From: Leucosporidium creatinivorum | Taxonomy: Eukaryota > Basidiomycota > Microbotryomycetes > Leucosporidiales > Leucosporidiaceae | Length of the DNA stretch: 64,000 nucleotides | Direction: 5' to 3' | Assembly: GCA_001600635.1 (NCBI GenBank) | Contig: BCKL01000001.1 | Span: 1,663,216-1,727,215, forward strand | Shown: piece after piece, positions 21,292 to 34,777 of the stretch | Position numbering within the stretch: the stretch's first letter is position 1 | How the letters are laid out: each line of letters opens with the position of its first letter | Program-made: the position numbers and the translations under genes | The notes under the pieces: generated by a model | What the model saw: the letters and a program-made list of their open reading frames with translations, nothing else | Databases searched by the model: none | Told to the model about the DNA's origin: nothing

Positions 21292-22964
21292 CTTTGAGAG
21301 CCGGCGAGACGAGCGAAAGAAGACGAAGAGAGGTGGGAGAGGGAGAGCCGCTCGAGTTCGCAACGCGCTAAGGCTGGAGTGATTTGACGAGTATCGGGCA
21401 GAGACATCTGAACGCTGCGTGAGGATCTGATGCATCTCAGAGATGTGCGTTGGCCTTCCTCGGCGCTCCTAAGGAAGCCTAATCTGCAGCACGAAGCTTC
21501 CTGCCTCCTCGCCGAGCTCGACTGTAGCTGTATGAAGGGAACTGGTATTACGCTGAGGGTCGCTGGAGGTCACAGTAGGTTTTTGTATCTGCTCAGGAGC
21601 TCTCTCAGTCCATTACGACCTCATCGGAAGGCAAACGAGGCGCCGAAGCGTGCGCCGAGCATCGGCGGCGAGGACGTCAAGCTGCCGCTCTTCGCGTAAC
21701 GCTCGCGAGGGCTTGAAACTGCCAGGGAAGGTAGCTATATCAGTATCAAAGCTACCCCTATGGTCGCGAACACCGCGGAATCCCTTGCTGCACCTCGAGA
21801 GCGGCTGAGCTAAAACGGGGGTCCGAGCGTCAAGCCAAGACGAGCTCGCCTGTAGCTCAGCTGCAGTTCAGTTTCGCCTCTTTCCCTCCTACCACATCTT
21901 GCTCAACTCTCGACCAGCGCTCTAGCTCTCATGACGAGGTGCGTGCGACTGTCCTACAGCGTTAAAGTGCTTCTCCTCCCCTCCCTACTCCCCTTCCCCT
22001 TTCCCCCTCCGTCTAGCTCTCCTTGCATCGTACCTACACTAGACACATAGCACTACTATTACCCCCTCATCACACACCTGTCCTCCCTCGCCACACGCCT
22101 CCCTCTCAGTCAACCCGAGCACGAACGCCTGCCTATCGAAGGAGGCCGACTGCTCTACCCTCGTCCTCGAGCTAGGCCACGGTCAGTGTCGCGCGGCTAT
22201 GTTTTCAGGCAGCCTCAGTGCGTAAGCCCGGCCTCTTCCCCCACCCCGCTAGCTCACCAAAGAGGACAGGGCGTCAGACCGGCTGGGGGATGAGAATCGA
22301 GTGGAGCCCGAGGAGTCGCCGAGCCGAGCTTGACAGCATCTGTAGCTGCTCAGGTTTGGTTTGGTTGAGGAAGCAGGTCTTGTTTAGCTTCTTTGTCTTA
22401 GCTTACTACCAGCGCCGCAAGGCTCTCCAAACGACTGGGCGGCTCACTTCGGTGAGTCGCCCGCAGAAACCGGTCGCCGAAACAGGGTGAGCCCATGAAG
22501 TCCCCCATGAAGTCCGTCGTGAGGGCTATCTCTTGCTTGAGAGCTGTAGGGCGGTAGTAAAGACTACATATCGCATTCATGGCTCTCATCGGCTCGCTTT
22601 GAGCTTCTAGCGAGGTCGAGAGAGCCCTACAGCGGGAGTTGACCAGCGTCGGCTCGCTCGTGCTCGGCGCACCTTTCGTCTCGTCCACAGCACGACAGAG
22701 CTCTCTGAGCTAGTAGCTACACGACACGCAGACCTCGGTCGATGCCATACAGTGCTTGAGCAGCAGCCTTTGAGCGAACATGACGCCAGATCTCGCGGCC
22801 AGTCGCATCAAGCGAGTGGAGAAAGCCCTTCTCCGAGCACGCTGCCGAGAAGGGCACAGCAAGGATTGCACAACTGGGGAGTCAGGAGTCAAAGCGGTCA
22901 GTAGAGATTCGCGAGCGAAAAAGGAGAAGCTCAACTCACCAACTACAAGGTTACAGCGACCGCC
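21292..22964. other. noncoding spacer containing a duplicated block
   Basis: About 21705-22964 is copied at about 51600-52853, in both cases immediately downstream (on the minus strand) of a DUF7918 gene. Most of the block differs at roughly one base in ten by eye, but 22096-22424 is identical in the two copies. Frames in the block carry stops in at least one copy. An open frame at 22218-22490 is preserved only because the DNA is identical. Confidence 0.6.
22096..22424. repeat. 329-base identical segment, copy 1
   Basis: It is base-for-base identical with 51997-52325, 30 kb away, while the flanks are clearly diverged. Content is mixed, with no tRNA-like or rRNA-like structure that I can see. 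Confidence 0.9.
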
Positions 22965-23817
22965 TCAATCAAGCTCGATGACCTCCGGCTTGGCCTTCCC
23001 TGCCCTCGGGCTCGAAGACGCTGCCCCACTCGACCCACTCTGCTCCATTTTGACCCTCTTCAGACTCGGCTTCTTCTCCTCCTTGACCTGAACTGTTCCA
23101 GCCTCGACCTTGACCGCTCGCTCGGCCCTCAACTGAGCGTTCTCGGCTCGGAGGCGCTCCAGCTCGGTCATGTCGCCCTCGTCGTCGTCCGAGTCGATGG
23201 TGATCTCGATGGCGCGTTTCTTCCCCTTGGCGTTCTCGGAGACGGGAGCTTGCTGAGCCATGGCGGCGGGTGGGTCCTCGGCGGCGGGAGCGGGAGGAGG
23301 TGTAGGGACGGGGAGTGCTGTATCACGGAGGTCAGCGCGACGGGGAGGTGGAGAGACTAATAGAGCTCACCAGGAGCGTGTCCTTCGATCTCGAGGAGAG
23401 CTGTACGGAGTGAGCGAGTCAGCTTCACTCATCGCCGACTTTCGAGGTCGGCCTACCTCTTGAGCGGTAGCGGAACTCGAAAGTGCAGAAGGGGTCATCA
23501 GACGAATCGAGTACGAAGTTCGTAGAGCGGCGCTTCGCCTCCTTCACGAAGCGCTCAGGGCCGAGACTGCGGGAAGAAGTCAACTCGCCGACCTCTCGCC
23601 GAGCCGCCGAGCTCTTGTCGTACCTTGTCTGATGGCTTAGTTGCGCCTTCTTCGTCTGCTCGTGCAAGACGACGTCCGGGACATCTCGATAGCGCGCGTC
23701 CGTACCCTCCCCCTTCGGAGACGTGCTAGCACGCGTCGTGGCATCAGCAGCGGCTCAGCAGAGGCGAGGAACAGTGAAGAGTGCTCACAGCTCCGTAGGA
23801 GGATTTGTTTGCGCCAT
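22965..23817 (-). CDS. DUF7918-family protein, copy 2 (core deleted in frame)
   Basis: Five exons on the minus strand: 23817-23789, 23725-23624, 23566-23457, 23400-23371, 23317-22965; 207 residues. Exon 1 (MAQTNPPTEL) and the following LTSP match copy 1, but the next residues jump to the region just before HEQTKKAQLSHQTR. Most of the first two thirds of the DUF7918 domain (about 110 residues of copy 1) is missing, yet the frame and all splice sites survive. The tail is complete: Pro/Ala linker, GKKRA basic patch, IEITIDSDDDEGD, coiled coil LTELERLRAENAQLRAE-like, psi-K-x-E sites VKVE, VKEE and VKME, and the terminal EVIELD. It could act as a tail-only variant of the family, or be decaying slowly. 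Confidence 0.6.
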
Positions 23818-24110
23818 CCCTGTAGCGAAGCGAGTCGAGAAGCGAAAGACGAGGACAGCGGCGGAGGAAGAGAGGCAGTGAGGACGTCGAAGCTGAGGTG
23901 GAGCTGCAGTCGACCGTTGATGATGTGCAGAGCAAACAAGTCGTCAAAGCTCTCCTTTGAGCTCCTGCTGCAGCTGATAGACACTTTCCCTCGCAAGCCC
24001 GGCCCCGTTTCCCTTTCGCCGAGCTCCCTATCCCTTCTCCTTGACCGCAAAACCGAGTCTTACAACAAGCACTGACGGCACAGAATACTGCACTACCCTC
24101 TACAAATATT
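23818..24110. other. short spacer
   Basis: This 293-base spacer lies between copy 2 (start) and the 3' end of the coiled-coil gene, both on the minus strand. No gene is seen. It presumably holds the promoter of copy 2. Confidence 0.4.
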
Positions 24111-25538
24111 CTACACCCCATCCATCTTCCTCCTAGCATCCCTCCGGTCCTCCTCCCACCCCAGCACCCACTCCAACACCCACCCCTCCGTCTCCTCCTC
24201 GGCCCTCTCCCTCTCCCTCCCCATCGTCTCCAACTTCGTTCCAATGTCCTCCCTTTCCACCGCTAGTTGATCCAACGAGGCCGAGGTCGAGCGAGTGAGG
24301 GAATGAAGGCGGGCCAGCTCGGCGCGCGTGGAGAGGGATGTGCTGGAGGTTGAGAGGCGGGAAAGGAGGGTGGAGGTGCGGTGGGAGGAGGTGGTGAGGG
24401 AGGAGGTGAGGTAGGCGAGCTGTTGGGGTCCGAAGGCTGGGTTAGCTCAGCTCGCAGCTCGGCGCGGTGAGGGCCAGAGGGGGGAGAAAGAACGAACCTG
24501 CCGACGGTACAGCTCCTCCCGCTCCTCCTTCAACTTGCTCTCCGTGCTCCATTCCTTACTAGCTTCCTCCCACTCCACCTTCCCCCCATCCTCACTCTCA
24601 ATCCTCGGCGCTCCCTCAACGTCAACGTCCACTCGAACTCCCTCCCCCTCGGCTCTCTGATAGAGCGCCTCTATCTCCCTCGTCCAGGATTCCTGCAGCG
24701 CCATCTCGCGGCGGCAGGTGGTGAGGAGTTCCCTGCTGCGTTGTTGGGCTGGAGGTTGAGGCAGGGTCAGCTTCGGCGGAGAGGGAGGAAGGAAGGGCGG
24801 GCAGACCGGCGAATTCGAGCTGTAGGATAGTGTCCCTCTCGAGACGGAGTTGGTTGAGATGTGAGACTGTGGCTACTCGTTGCTGAGCGTTTGAGACTAG
24901 GGAGGTGAGGAGCTTGAGGATTGAGATGGTGAGGTGGTCGGCCTGAGCGGTGAGAGAGTGGAAGGAGGTGATGGAGTAGTCTGAGGGATGTAGGTGAGCA
25001 GGAGCGGGAGAAGGAGATGGTTTAAGAGGGGATTGAGGGAGGTCGAGTACAGGGTGTGGGTGTCTAGTGAGGGAGAGATGAGAGAGAGATGGAGATGATG
25101 AGGATGAGGGGTGCATGATCCAAGCGAGGTTGGATTGAGTAGGCGAGGAGCAAGTGACGGGTGAAAGGAAGATATTGAGTGATTCCTGTAGGTCGATATT
25201 ACTCTTGAACAGCGAAGAGAGCTGTGCAGAGGGAGGAGGGAACGACGACAAGAGAGACGCGATTGAAGTCATGCAGGGATTAGCAAGGGTGAGGGCGAGT
25301 GAAAGCAGGAGTGTAAGAAGCGCACCCGTATGATTCTCCAGGCTGTAACCGACCAGCTTCGCCGTACCGCCGAACAGCAGCAGCAGCTGCGACAAGGCGG
25401 GAAGCCAACCTCCGCGACCGTTTGGCCCGAGCTTTGAGATCGTCCCCTTCCCGTGGATCACTTCGGAGCCGAGCGACCTAGATGCTCAACATAGAGCCTA
25501 TGAGGATCTACCTGCTCTGCTGCTGTGATCTGTAGCAT
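24111..25538 (-). CDS. coiled-coil protein of unknown function
   Basis: Four exons on the minus strand: 25538-25512, 25431-24807, 24748-24506, 24436-24111; 406 residues. The start at 25538 needs an 80-base intron that ends CAAAG and leads into LGPNGRGGWLPALSQLLLLFGG in the right frame. The middle is Ser/Pro-rich. The second half is a long acidic/basic coiled coil: LRLERDTILQLEFA, REMALQESW, REIEALYQRAE, EEREELYRR, then REDIGTKLETMGRERERAEEE. The last intron requires an unusual donor, GTCGGC, to keep the obvious coiled-coil frame, so that junction is weak. I do not recognise a family. The architecture would suit a kinetochore or spindle component, but no motif proves it. Confidence 0.55.
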
Positions 25539-25844
25539 ACCGGCGCAGAAAGAGAGACGCGCGCGCCGACCGAGCTCCGAGCGCAAAGAAGTGTCTGCTC
25601 AGCGAGAGGCTGTCCGACAGCAGGTACGAGACCAGTATGAATCAAAGGCTATTTCTCTACACCTGCACTACCACTGCAGGAGACGACCGAGCACTTGGCC
25701 CCTTTTCCAGTCTCCCTTCGGCAGGCCTCGCCGCGCAACCCTCCTCTGCCTTCTGCACTCTACTTACATCTCGGCTCTCACTCGTTTCGACTCGTTCACT
25801 CGCTGTCGACTCAGTAGTAGCCTACTACAGGAATCACTTTCAAC
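25539..25844. other. divergent promoter region
   Basis: This is the 306-base spacer between the coiled-coil gene (minus) and LETM1 (plus). No motif is recognised beyond CT-rich stretches before ATG 25845. Confidence 0.4.
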
Positions 25845-28745
<2,901 letters not shown>

Positions 28746-29425
28746 GGAGGAAGGAAGAGACACTACTCGCCACTCTCGTTGTTCTAGAAGTTGACCCAAA
28801 ATTGATGACGCGCAATGAACGCGTTGGTTGTACCACATTCTTCGAGCGACCCAGCCAGCGAGCGAGGGGCGAGGGGAAGGGGCTCGGCGATGCTGCGCAG
28901 AGGTCTGGCGAGCGCTTGAGGCGAGGTCATGATGCTTCGAAATGTTCACTGTGTCGTCTGCTAACCTCCTGCGTCGCCTGAAGCCGACCCAGCAACTCGT
29001 CTGAGCCTACAGCGCTGCACGGGGGCCTGCGAAGTGAGTGGGGATCGCCGAGCAGGAGAAGTAGGAACTCGCAACGCTTGGTCACGCTACAGCAAGCACT
29101 CTGATATCTCTGACCACTTTACACTGCTCATTCGCTCTCACCCAGCCGAGTCGACTGAGAGAAAGGGAGCTCATACCTCTCCGCGCTCGGACGACGAGCC
29201 CGCCGACTTTCAACCGCTCTTGCTCCTCCCACACTCTGCTCTCACCACTTCAACGCGTCAAACCTCGTTTCACACCGTCCACCACCCTCGAACCAACCTA
29301 TAAATCCCTCCTGCGCTCTCCCTCCCTCAACCCGCGCGAAGAGCGCTCTCAAACAACAACCAACTCGTCCGTCCTCCCGCCTCTCAAGCCAGCTCGCCTA
29401 CAGCAAGAGCCACACCAACATTCAG
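28746..29425. other. intergenic stretch
   Basis: This 680-base spacer holds no supported gene. The last 250 bases are strongly CT/CA-rich and look like the promoter and leader of the gene at 29426. Confidence 0.4.
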
Positions 29426-32277
29426 ATGGAGCGCACTCTAGCCGTGTTCTACGACCCTGTACAGCCCCCCCTTCGCACCTCCCTCGAAACAGCGCTCCTT
29501 CAGGCGGGCTTCGTCGTTCGCGCACAAGTCGACGCCGTTGATGAGGAGTTGGAGGAAGCTGGATTGGAAGGAAGTGGTCAAGGGGAGGAGGTCAAGCATT
29601 GGGCGGTCGTGTTGGAGAGGATGGACGCTGTGAAAGCGCTCAAGGACCTCAAGGGAGAGGGTCATGCCGCTCTCAACTCGAAAGCGTGAGTATTTGCTCA
29701 GTAGCAAGCTCGGAACACTACAGGCGAGACTATTGGACTGCACTGATGCTCTGTAGCGCTCCAACTTCTGCTGTACGCGTTAGCTGACCCCATCTCGACG
29801 CGCTTCGCAGGCTCTCGTCCCTCTTCCCCGAGCTCAAGGTGCACTGCTCCCCCTCCGTCTCCGCCGCCAATATGTCCATATCGACCCTCTTCCCTCAACT
29901 CGGCTCCGCTCCTTCGCCCTCCCCTTCCCCCGCTACGACCGTCTCCTCGAGCTCGGTCGAAACGACCCCCACCCCCTCCGCCATCGCTCCTCCCAAGCCC
30001 AAGCCTTTCGCCCTGTCCAACCTCGCTCATCCGGCTCCTCTTGTCATCAACACCAATGCTAGGGAGAAGCAGCTGTCGCCGAGTATTGAGAGGGCCTTGA
30101 GGGATTTGGAGTTGAAGGAGCAGAGCAGGAGAAGGAAGGTCAGTGGGGGGAGCGCGGGAAGTAGGAGTAGCTTGGGAAGGGCTTTGGCGGTTGAGGAGCA
30201 GAGTGAGGAAGAGCAGCAGCCGGAAGAGGAAGTGGATAGCGAGGAGGAGGAGTCGCCGGCGGGAGATGGGAGGAGGGTCTTCTCGGCGAGGTCGAGGGAT
30301 ACGACGGCCGATTTCAACGTCTTCCCCGACGCCGAAGACGTCACTCTTCACCCTAATGATACCCCGCACGACGACGAACAGCAGAAGGAGCTCGCCTCGC
30401 CTTCCATGGACGACGAGCAACCCTTCTCGCCCCTCGCTCCTTCCGACTCGGCCTCCCTCGCCTCCTCCCACCGCCTCACTCGCCAAACCTCCACCATGTC
30501 TTCTGCGGCTTCCACTACCTCCGCCACTTCCTCACACCGCCGCCCTCGCTCCTCTCTCTCGGCCCCAGCCATCCAACCTCGCATGACCAAAGCCGCCGCT
30601 CTCCGCCTCGGGATCCCCTACGAGCCCACCCCCATGCGTCGCCAAAGCTCCGTCAACAGTGTCACCACCGTCTCTTCTTCCGAATCCCGCGTCGTCCCTA
30701 CTCCCAAATCCCTCGCCGCGCCTTCCATCGCTCCTCGCCCGACCAAAGCTTCCGCTCTTCGCGATGGCACGGGAGCTCCCGCCTCAGCAGCGCCAGCCAA
30801 GAGGCGCGAGACTATCGGAACAGCTGAGCGTGCGGCGCTGGATAGGCAGAGGCGGGCGAGTTTGGCGGGTGGGGAGGTCTCGGCGCTCTCGTCGCAGCGG
30901 AAGCCAAAGGTCGAGGTCAGGATGAGCAAAGCGGCGATGCTGAGGCAAGGGATGGAGCTCCCTCCTTCCGCGGCGGCGATGAGGAGGCAAGCTTCCGAAT
31001 CGTCGGCTGCTTCGGACGTCAGCGTCAACGCCGCCGAGTCGGTCAAGGCGACGAGAAGGCAGAGTCTCAGCGGCGCCATCAAGTCGACTGCACCTCCCAA
31101 AATCCTCCCGCGTCAGACCAAATCCTCCTCGCTCCGCACCGGCGTCGACAGCCCCATCATGACTCGCGGTCGCAGCGCTTCGGCCTTGGAGGACCTTCAC
31201 GAGGAGGGCGCCGACGGTGGAACTTCCGCTCCTCCCATGGCTCGCGTCAAGACGACCACTTCTTTCGAAGGCGTACCAGGACACAAGCGTCGCGTGTCAG
31301 TCGGCGTTCCATTCCTCTCGGCGCCGCCCAAGATTGCCGTCAGGTTGACGAAAGCCGCTGCGCTGAGGGCGGGCCAGGAGGTCGCGCCGATTCCAGCGAT
31401 GAGGCGTCAGGCGTCGGCTACCAGTAGTGAGGGTGGAGAAGCAGGATTTGAGGGCATCCCGGGTCATAAGAGGAGGGAGAGCATCCAGGTCGCTTCGACG
31501 GCCAAGCCCAAGATCCAGCCCAGGATGTCGAGGGCTAGTATGCTGAGATTGGGGATGGAGGTGGAAAGCCCTTCGCTCAAGAGGACGAGTTCAACGCCCA
31601 CTACGGTCGACCACGAAGGAGGTGAGTTTGGTGTCTCGCTTTCCGCCCCAGCCCAAACCGAGCTGACCCTCTCCGTCTGCACAGTCCCTGGTCATCCTCG
31701 TCGTCGCGAGTCGCTCTCCGTCGCTTCTCTCACCAAACCTCCTTCCATCACTCCTCGCCTCAACCGCTCCACCCTCCTTCGTCAAGCTTCCTCCGACTCG
31801 AACCCCTCCGCCATCTCTCCGACCATTCGCCGCGCCCGATCCTCCCTCGCCCTCGCCCCTCCTACCTCCTCCACAAACGGCGCTCGACCTTCATCCGCCC
31901 TCTCCTCCATCTCCAACCTCACCCTTCCCACCACCTCCACCGCCGGCACTCGGGTCCGCTCGGCGCACTCCTCTTTCTCATCTCATTCGACTCTTTCCAC
32001 TCCGGCTCCCGCTACCACCAGCAAGGCTCCTCCCACTCCTCGCGCACCAACTATCACCCCTCGCAGTAACAAGAGCGCCATGCTTCGCGCCGCCAAGATG
32101 GAGGCCGAAGCTGCGAAGGCTCTGAAGGGAGCAGCGCCGCCGAAGTCGAGGAAGGCGGGAGGGCTGCCGAGCTTGCTTAGCGGAATGATGGGCAAGGGCA
32201 GGCCTAGCACGGCGCTTGGGTTGACGAGGGAGGCGAAGGGTAGTAAGGGGAGCGAGGAGAATGAGGATGTCTTCTGA
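29426..32277 (+). CDS. NDPK-like domain fused to eight short repeats with basophilic phosphosites
   Basis: Three exons: 29426-29685, 29811-31621, 31685-32277; 887 residues. Residues 1-120 look like a degenerate nucleoside diphosphate kinase fold: RTLAVFYDP, WAVVLERMDAVKALKDL, and VHCSPSVSAANMSISTLFP, which corresponds to the H-G-S-D-S-x2-A-x2-E-I block. The phosphorylated active-site His context is altered (HCSPS), so catalysis is doubtful. The remainder is disordered and carries eight copies of a roughly 15-residue unit of the form P-x-I-x-P/V-R-x-T/N-K-A/S-A/S-x-L-R-x-G (near bases 30568, 30727, 30907, 31100, 31330, 31510, 31745 and 32050). Between the units lie RRxS/RxxS sites (MRRQSS, RRASL, MRRQAS, HKRRVS, HKRRES, RRRES). 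I know no described function; a phospho-regulated scaffold is inference. Confidence 0.72.
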
Positions 32278-32911
32278 GCGGGAGGTATGGCTCGGCGGCG
32301 CTGATCGTCCGTCGAGAGAGATCTACGGGTTCCGCTGTGCATTGGGTGCTCTCGGTATTGCTTAGTTAAGTCTTTTGGGTTTTACGGGCTCGAGCTCGCG
32401 GGGTTGGAATCTATTGTCGAATGATTTGCTCCACCTTGAGGCTTGAGCTCGGCGAAGGCGAGAGCAAGGAGAGAAGCAGCGAAGGCGACCGTGATGTGAG
32501 GGTCGCCGCGACTCCTTTTAGCCTTACTCGCTGAGCACTATAGCTCCACAGCTCGTGTAGCGAATCAGAAGAGTGTTGTCGAGGTAGCATGGAGCGAATC
32601 AGAAGAGTGTTGTCGAGGTAGCCTGGAGCGCCGACTCGGCGCCGAAGGTGAGGGCTGTCGAGCGCCGTAGGGCTGTCTGCCAAGGTCAGCACGAGTTTTG
32701 GTAGGGTGCAGAGTTACTGGGATACCTCGCAAGTCTCTCTCCGAGCAACTGCACGGTGTCAAGGCATGAACTCGGACCTCCCTTTCCTCGACTTGAGCGA
32801 GAGGCGAAGTGCAGCTCCTCCCTTGCCCTCCCACGCTCACCTCGTTTCTGGCGCTCTCGACCTCGCTCGCTGCTCGGATAGGAGGAAGCTCGTCTCGGGT
32901 ATATCGCCAAC
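32278..32911. other. intergenic stretch
   Basis: This 634-base spacer contains a 34-base tandem repeat at 32560-32626 and no supported gene. Confidence 0.45.
32560..32626. repeat. 34-base tandem repeat, two copies
   Basis: The unit beginning GCGAATCAGAAGAGTGTTGT occurs at 32560-32593 and again from 32594, with one base change near the end. Confidence 0.9.
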
Positions 32912-34609
32912 ATGGAAGCTGCTTGTGAGTCCTCGTGCCTCGTGCCTCCCTACAGCTTCACAGAACGCCCCAGCTCACCACGCGTCTCCTCCGTCATCGC
33001 AGCTCCCCCTTCTCCGCCTCTCGCCCTCCCTCCGCCGTCTGCATCGAGGTTGAACACATCGGAGGACCTTGAAGCTGCTGCTGTTGAGTTGGGAGATGCG
33101 CTAGAAACGCTGAAGCTGAACCGCGAGACGAGTGACAGCGAGGAGGTGCGTGCAGTCGAGTCTGCCAGATCGAGGAGCGAGAAGGAGCTGACCCACCCGT
33201 TTAACAGAGTAATACGCGCTGCTACCTTCTCACCCTCCCCCCCGAGCTCCTCTCCCGCATCATCCAGCTCGCCCTTCCCCACTCCTTAGCCGAGCTTCGC
33301 CAACGCCACCACGCCATCCTACACCTCTCCCTCACGCACCGCGTCTTCACTCAGCTCGCAAGAGAAGCAGCAGCCCGAGAGCTCTGGATCCCGACCATTG
33401 GGAGGGCAATTGAGCTCGAGCAGAAGGGACAGAGCTCGGCCGGCGGTGGAACGCCTACGCGTTCGTTGTCGATTGTTGTCACTGCGCAAGTGCCGGCGGG
33501 GCGCGAGGCGCATCTCGCCAAACATGTCACGAGCCGTACCGGTCTAAAAGAGCTCCGCATCGCCTCGGCTTCGCAGGGAGGCGCCTCGTTTGGCCCAGCT
33601 CTCTTCTCGGCTTTAATGTTGGACGGCCAGGACGTCTTGCGAGGTAGGTCTTGACTGTAGCGCATACTCGATCCGAACTGACACATCTCCATACTTACGT
33701 AGGACTCTCCTCGCTCGTCTTACACGACATCCCCCTCGTCGCAGGCGACCTCGTCGGTTTGACGTCCATCGCTCTCCCGCACGTCGAGCGACTCGCGCTT
33801 TCGCAAGTCGGAGACATCTCAGAGACGGCTACACTTCTGTCGAGGATGACCCTTCCCAATATCCACACTCTCCTACTAGCCAGTCACGACGATTCAACCT
33901 CCCATTCCCGCGACTTTCCCATGCTCCTTGCGTCGACTATCTCTGGACTGGCTCCTCAGCTTCGACATTTCGAACTGTACAACGTCTCCCTCTTCCAGGT
34001 GATGTATGGTAGCAGACGCAACGAGATGCTCAGCATGTGGTCCCAGTTCGCCGTCCTTCAAGAGCCCGGTGTCGACGACTCTGAATGCCATATAAGGCTC
34101 ATGTGCCAGCACATCCCGACTCGCCTCCGATGCCTCGTCCTTCGAGACTCCGATGCTGATTTCAGTCGCGCGTGGCTACAGCTTGCTTTGGCGGTGCTGA
34201 ACCCGGCTTCCCAGATCGAACCCGCCCCGGCGCTTTCGACCCTTCGTGAAATCTTCCTCCCGGTTCGGCCTGCTCTCGTATCCGCAGAGGAGGCACTGAG
34301 GAACCAGCACAGCAACCCTAATAAAGCGTCACACATGCTTGCTAGCTTCGAGGAGGAACTTGCCATTGTGAACTTCTGCCGAGGCGGAGGTGTCCAGATT
34401 CGCCGGGCGCCGTTCGAGATGATGAGCTTCGTGTCCTTCGAAGGGTTTCAGGGGTGAGTAGAGGGTTCAAACTCCTTGCTGCTCGCAATGCTGATGCTGT
34501 TCTCTCGCTCGACAGATCGCCCTACGAACTTCTGCCAGGCGTGACCGAGGAAGAGCAGGCTCGTTGGAAGCAGCTGGAAGCTGCCGTCAGAGCTGCCGGT
34601 TTGCGCTGA
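32912..34609 (+). CDS. F-box / leucine-rich-repeat-like protein
   Basis: Four exons: 32912-33145, 33208-33643, 33703-34453, 34516-34609; 504 residues. After a Ser/Pro-rich start, residues about 84-125 read LTLPPELLSRIIQLALP and HHAILHLSLTHRVF, an F-box (Skp1-binding). Next come alternating hydrophobic strands and helices such as LKELRIAS, SSLVLHDIPLV, ERLALSQV and IHTLLLAS, consistent with irregular leucine-rich repeats that would bind a substrate. A role in SCF-type ubiquitin ligation follows from the family; the substrate is unknown. The first ATG also reads through a GTGAGT at 32925, which I did not use as a donor because splicing there breaks the frame. Confidence 0.65.
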
Positions 34610-34777
34610 GGAGATGCTGTCACTAAGCTTTGTTTTGCTTTAACCTTCGCTGTCGTGGCGCGAGAAGGGAGAGCGAGCGCGAAAGAACAAAGCCGAGCAG
34701 CAGCGAGCTTCGCGATGCTCAGCCCGCTACAACAAGTGAGGACAGCAGAAACGACAATCCGATTTCGCCTACTCTAT

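Noticed and set aside
21840-21880. tRNA-like TAGCTCAGCTGCAG string
   Set aside because: No matching acceptor stem or T-loop (GTTCRANNC) follows at tRNA distance. I saw no convincing tRNA anywhere in the window.
22060-22190. Possible exon encoding ITHLSSLATRLPLSQPEH in the duplicated block
   Set aside because: The second copy has stops immediately upstream in the needed frame, and no start or acceptor works in both copies.
22218-22490. 90-codon open frame repeated at 52119-52355
   Set aside because: The shared residues follow from identical DNA in the 329-base block and the frame diverges as soon as the DNA does, so there is no sign of protein-level selection.
24622-25461. Coiled-coil gene starting at GTG 25461
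   Set aside because: Nuclear genes rarely start at GTG. An ATG at 25538 with an 80-base intron joins in frame.
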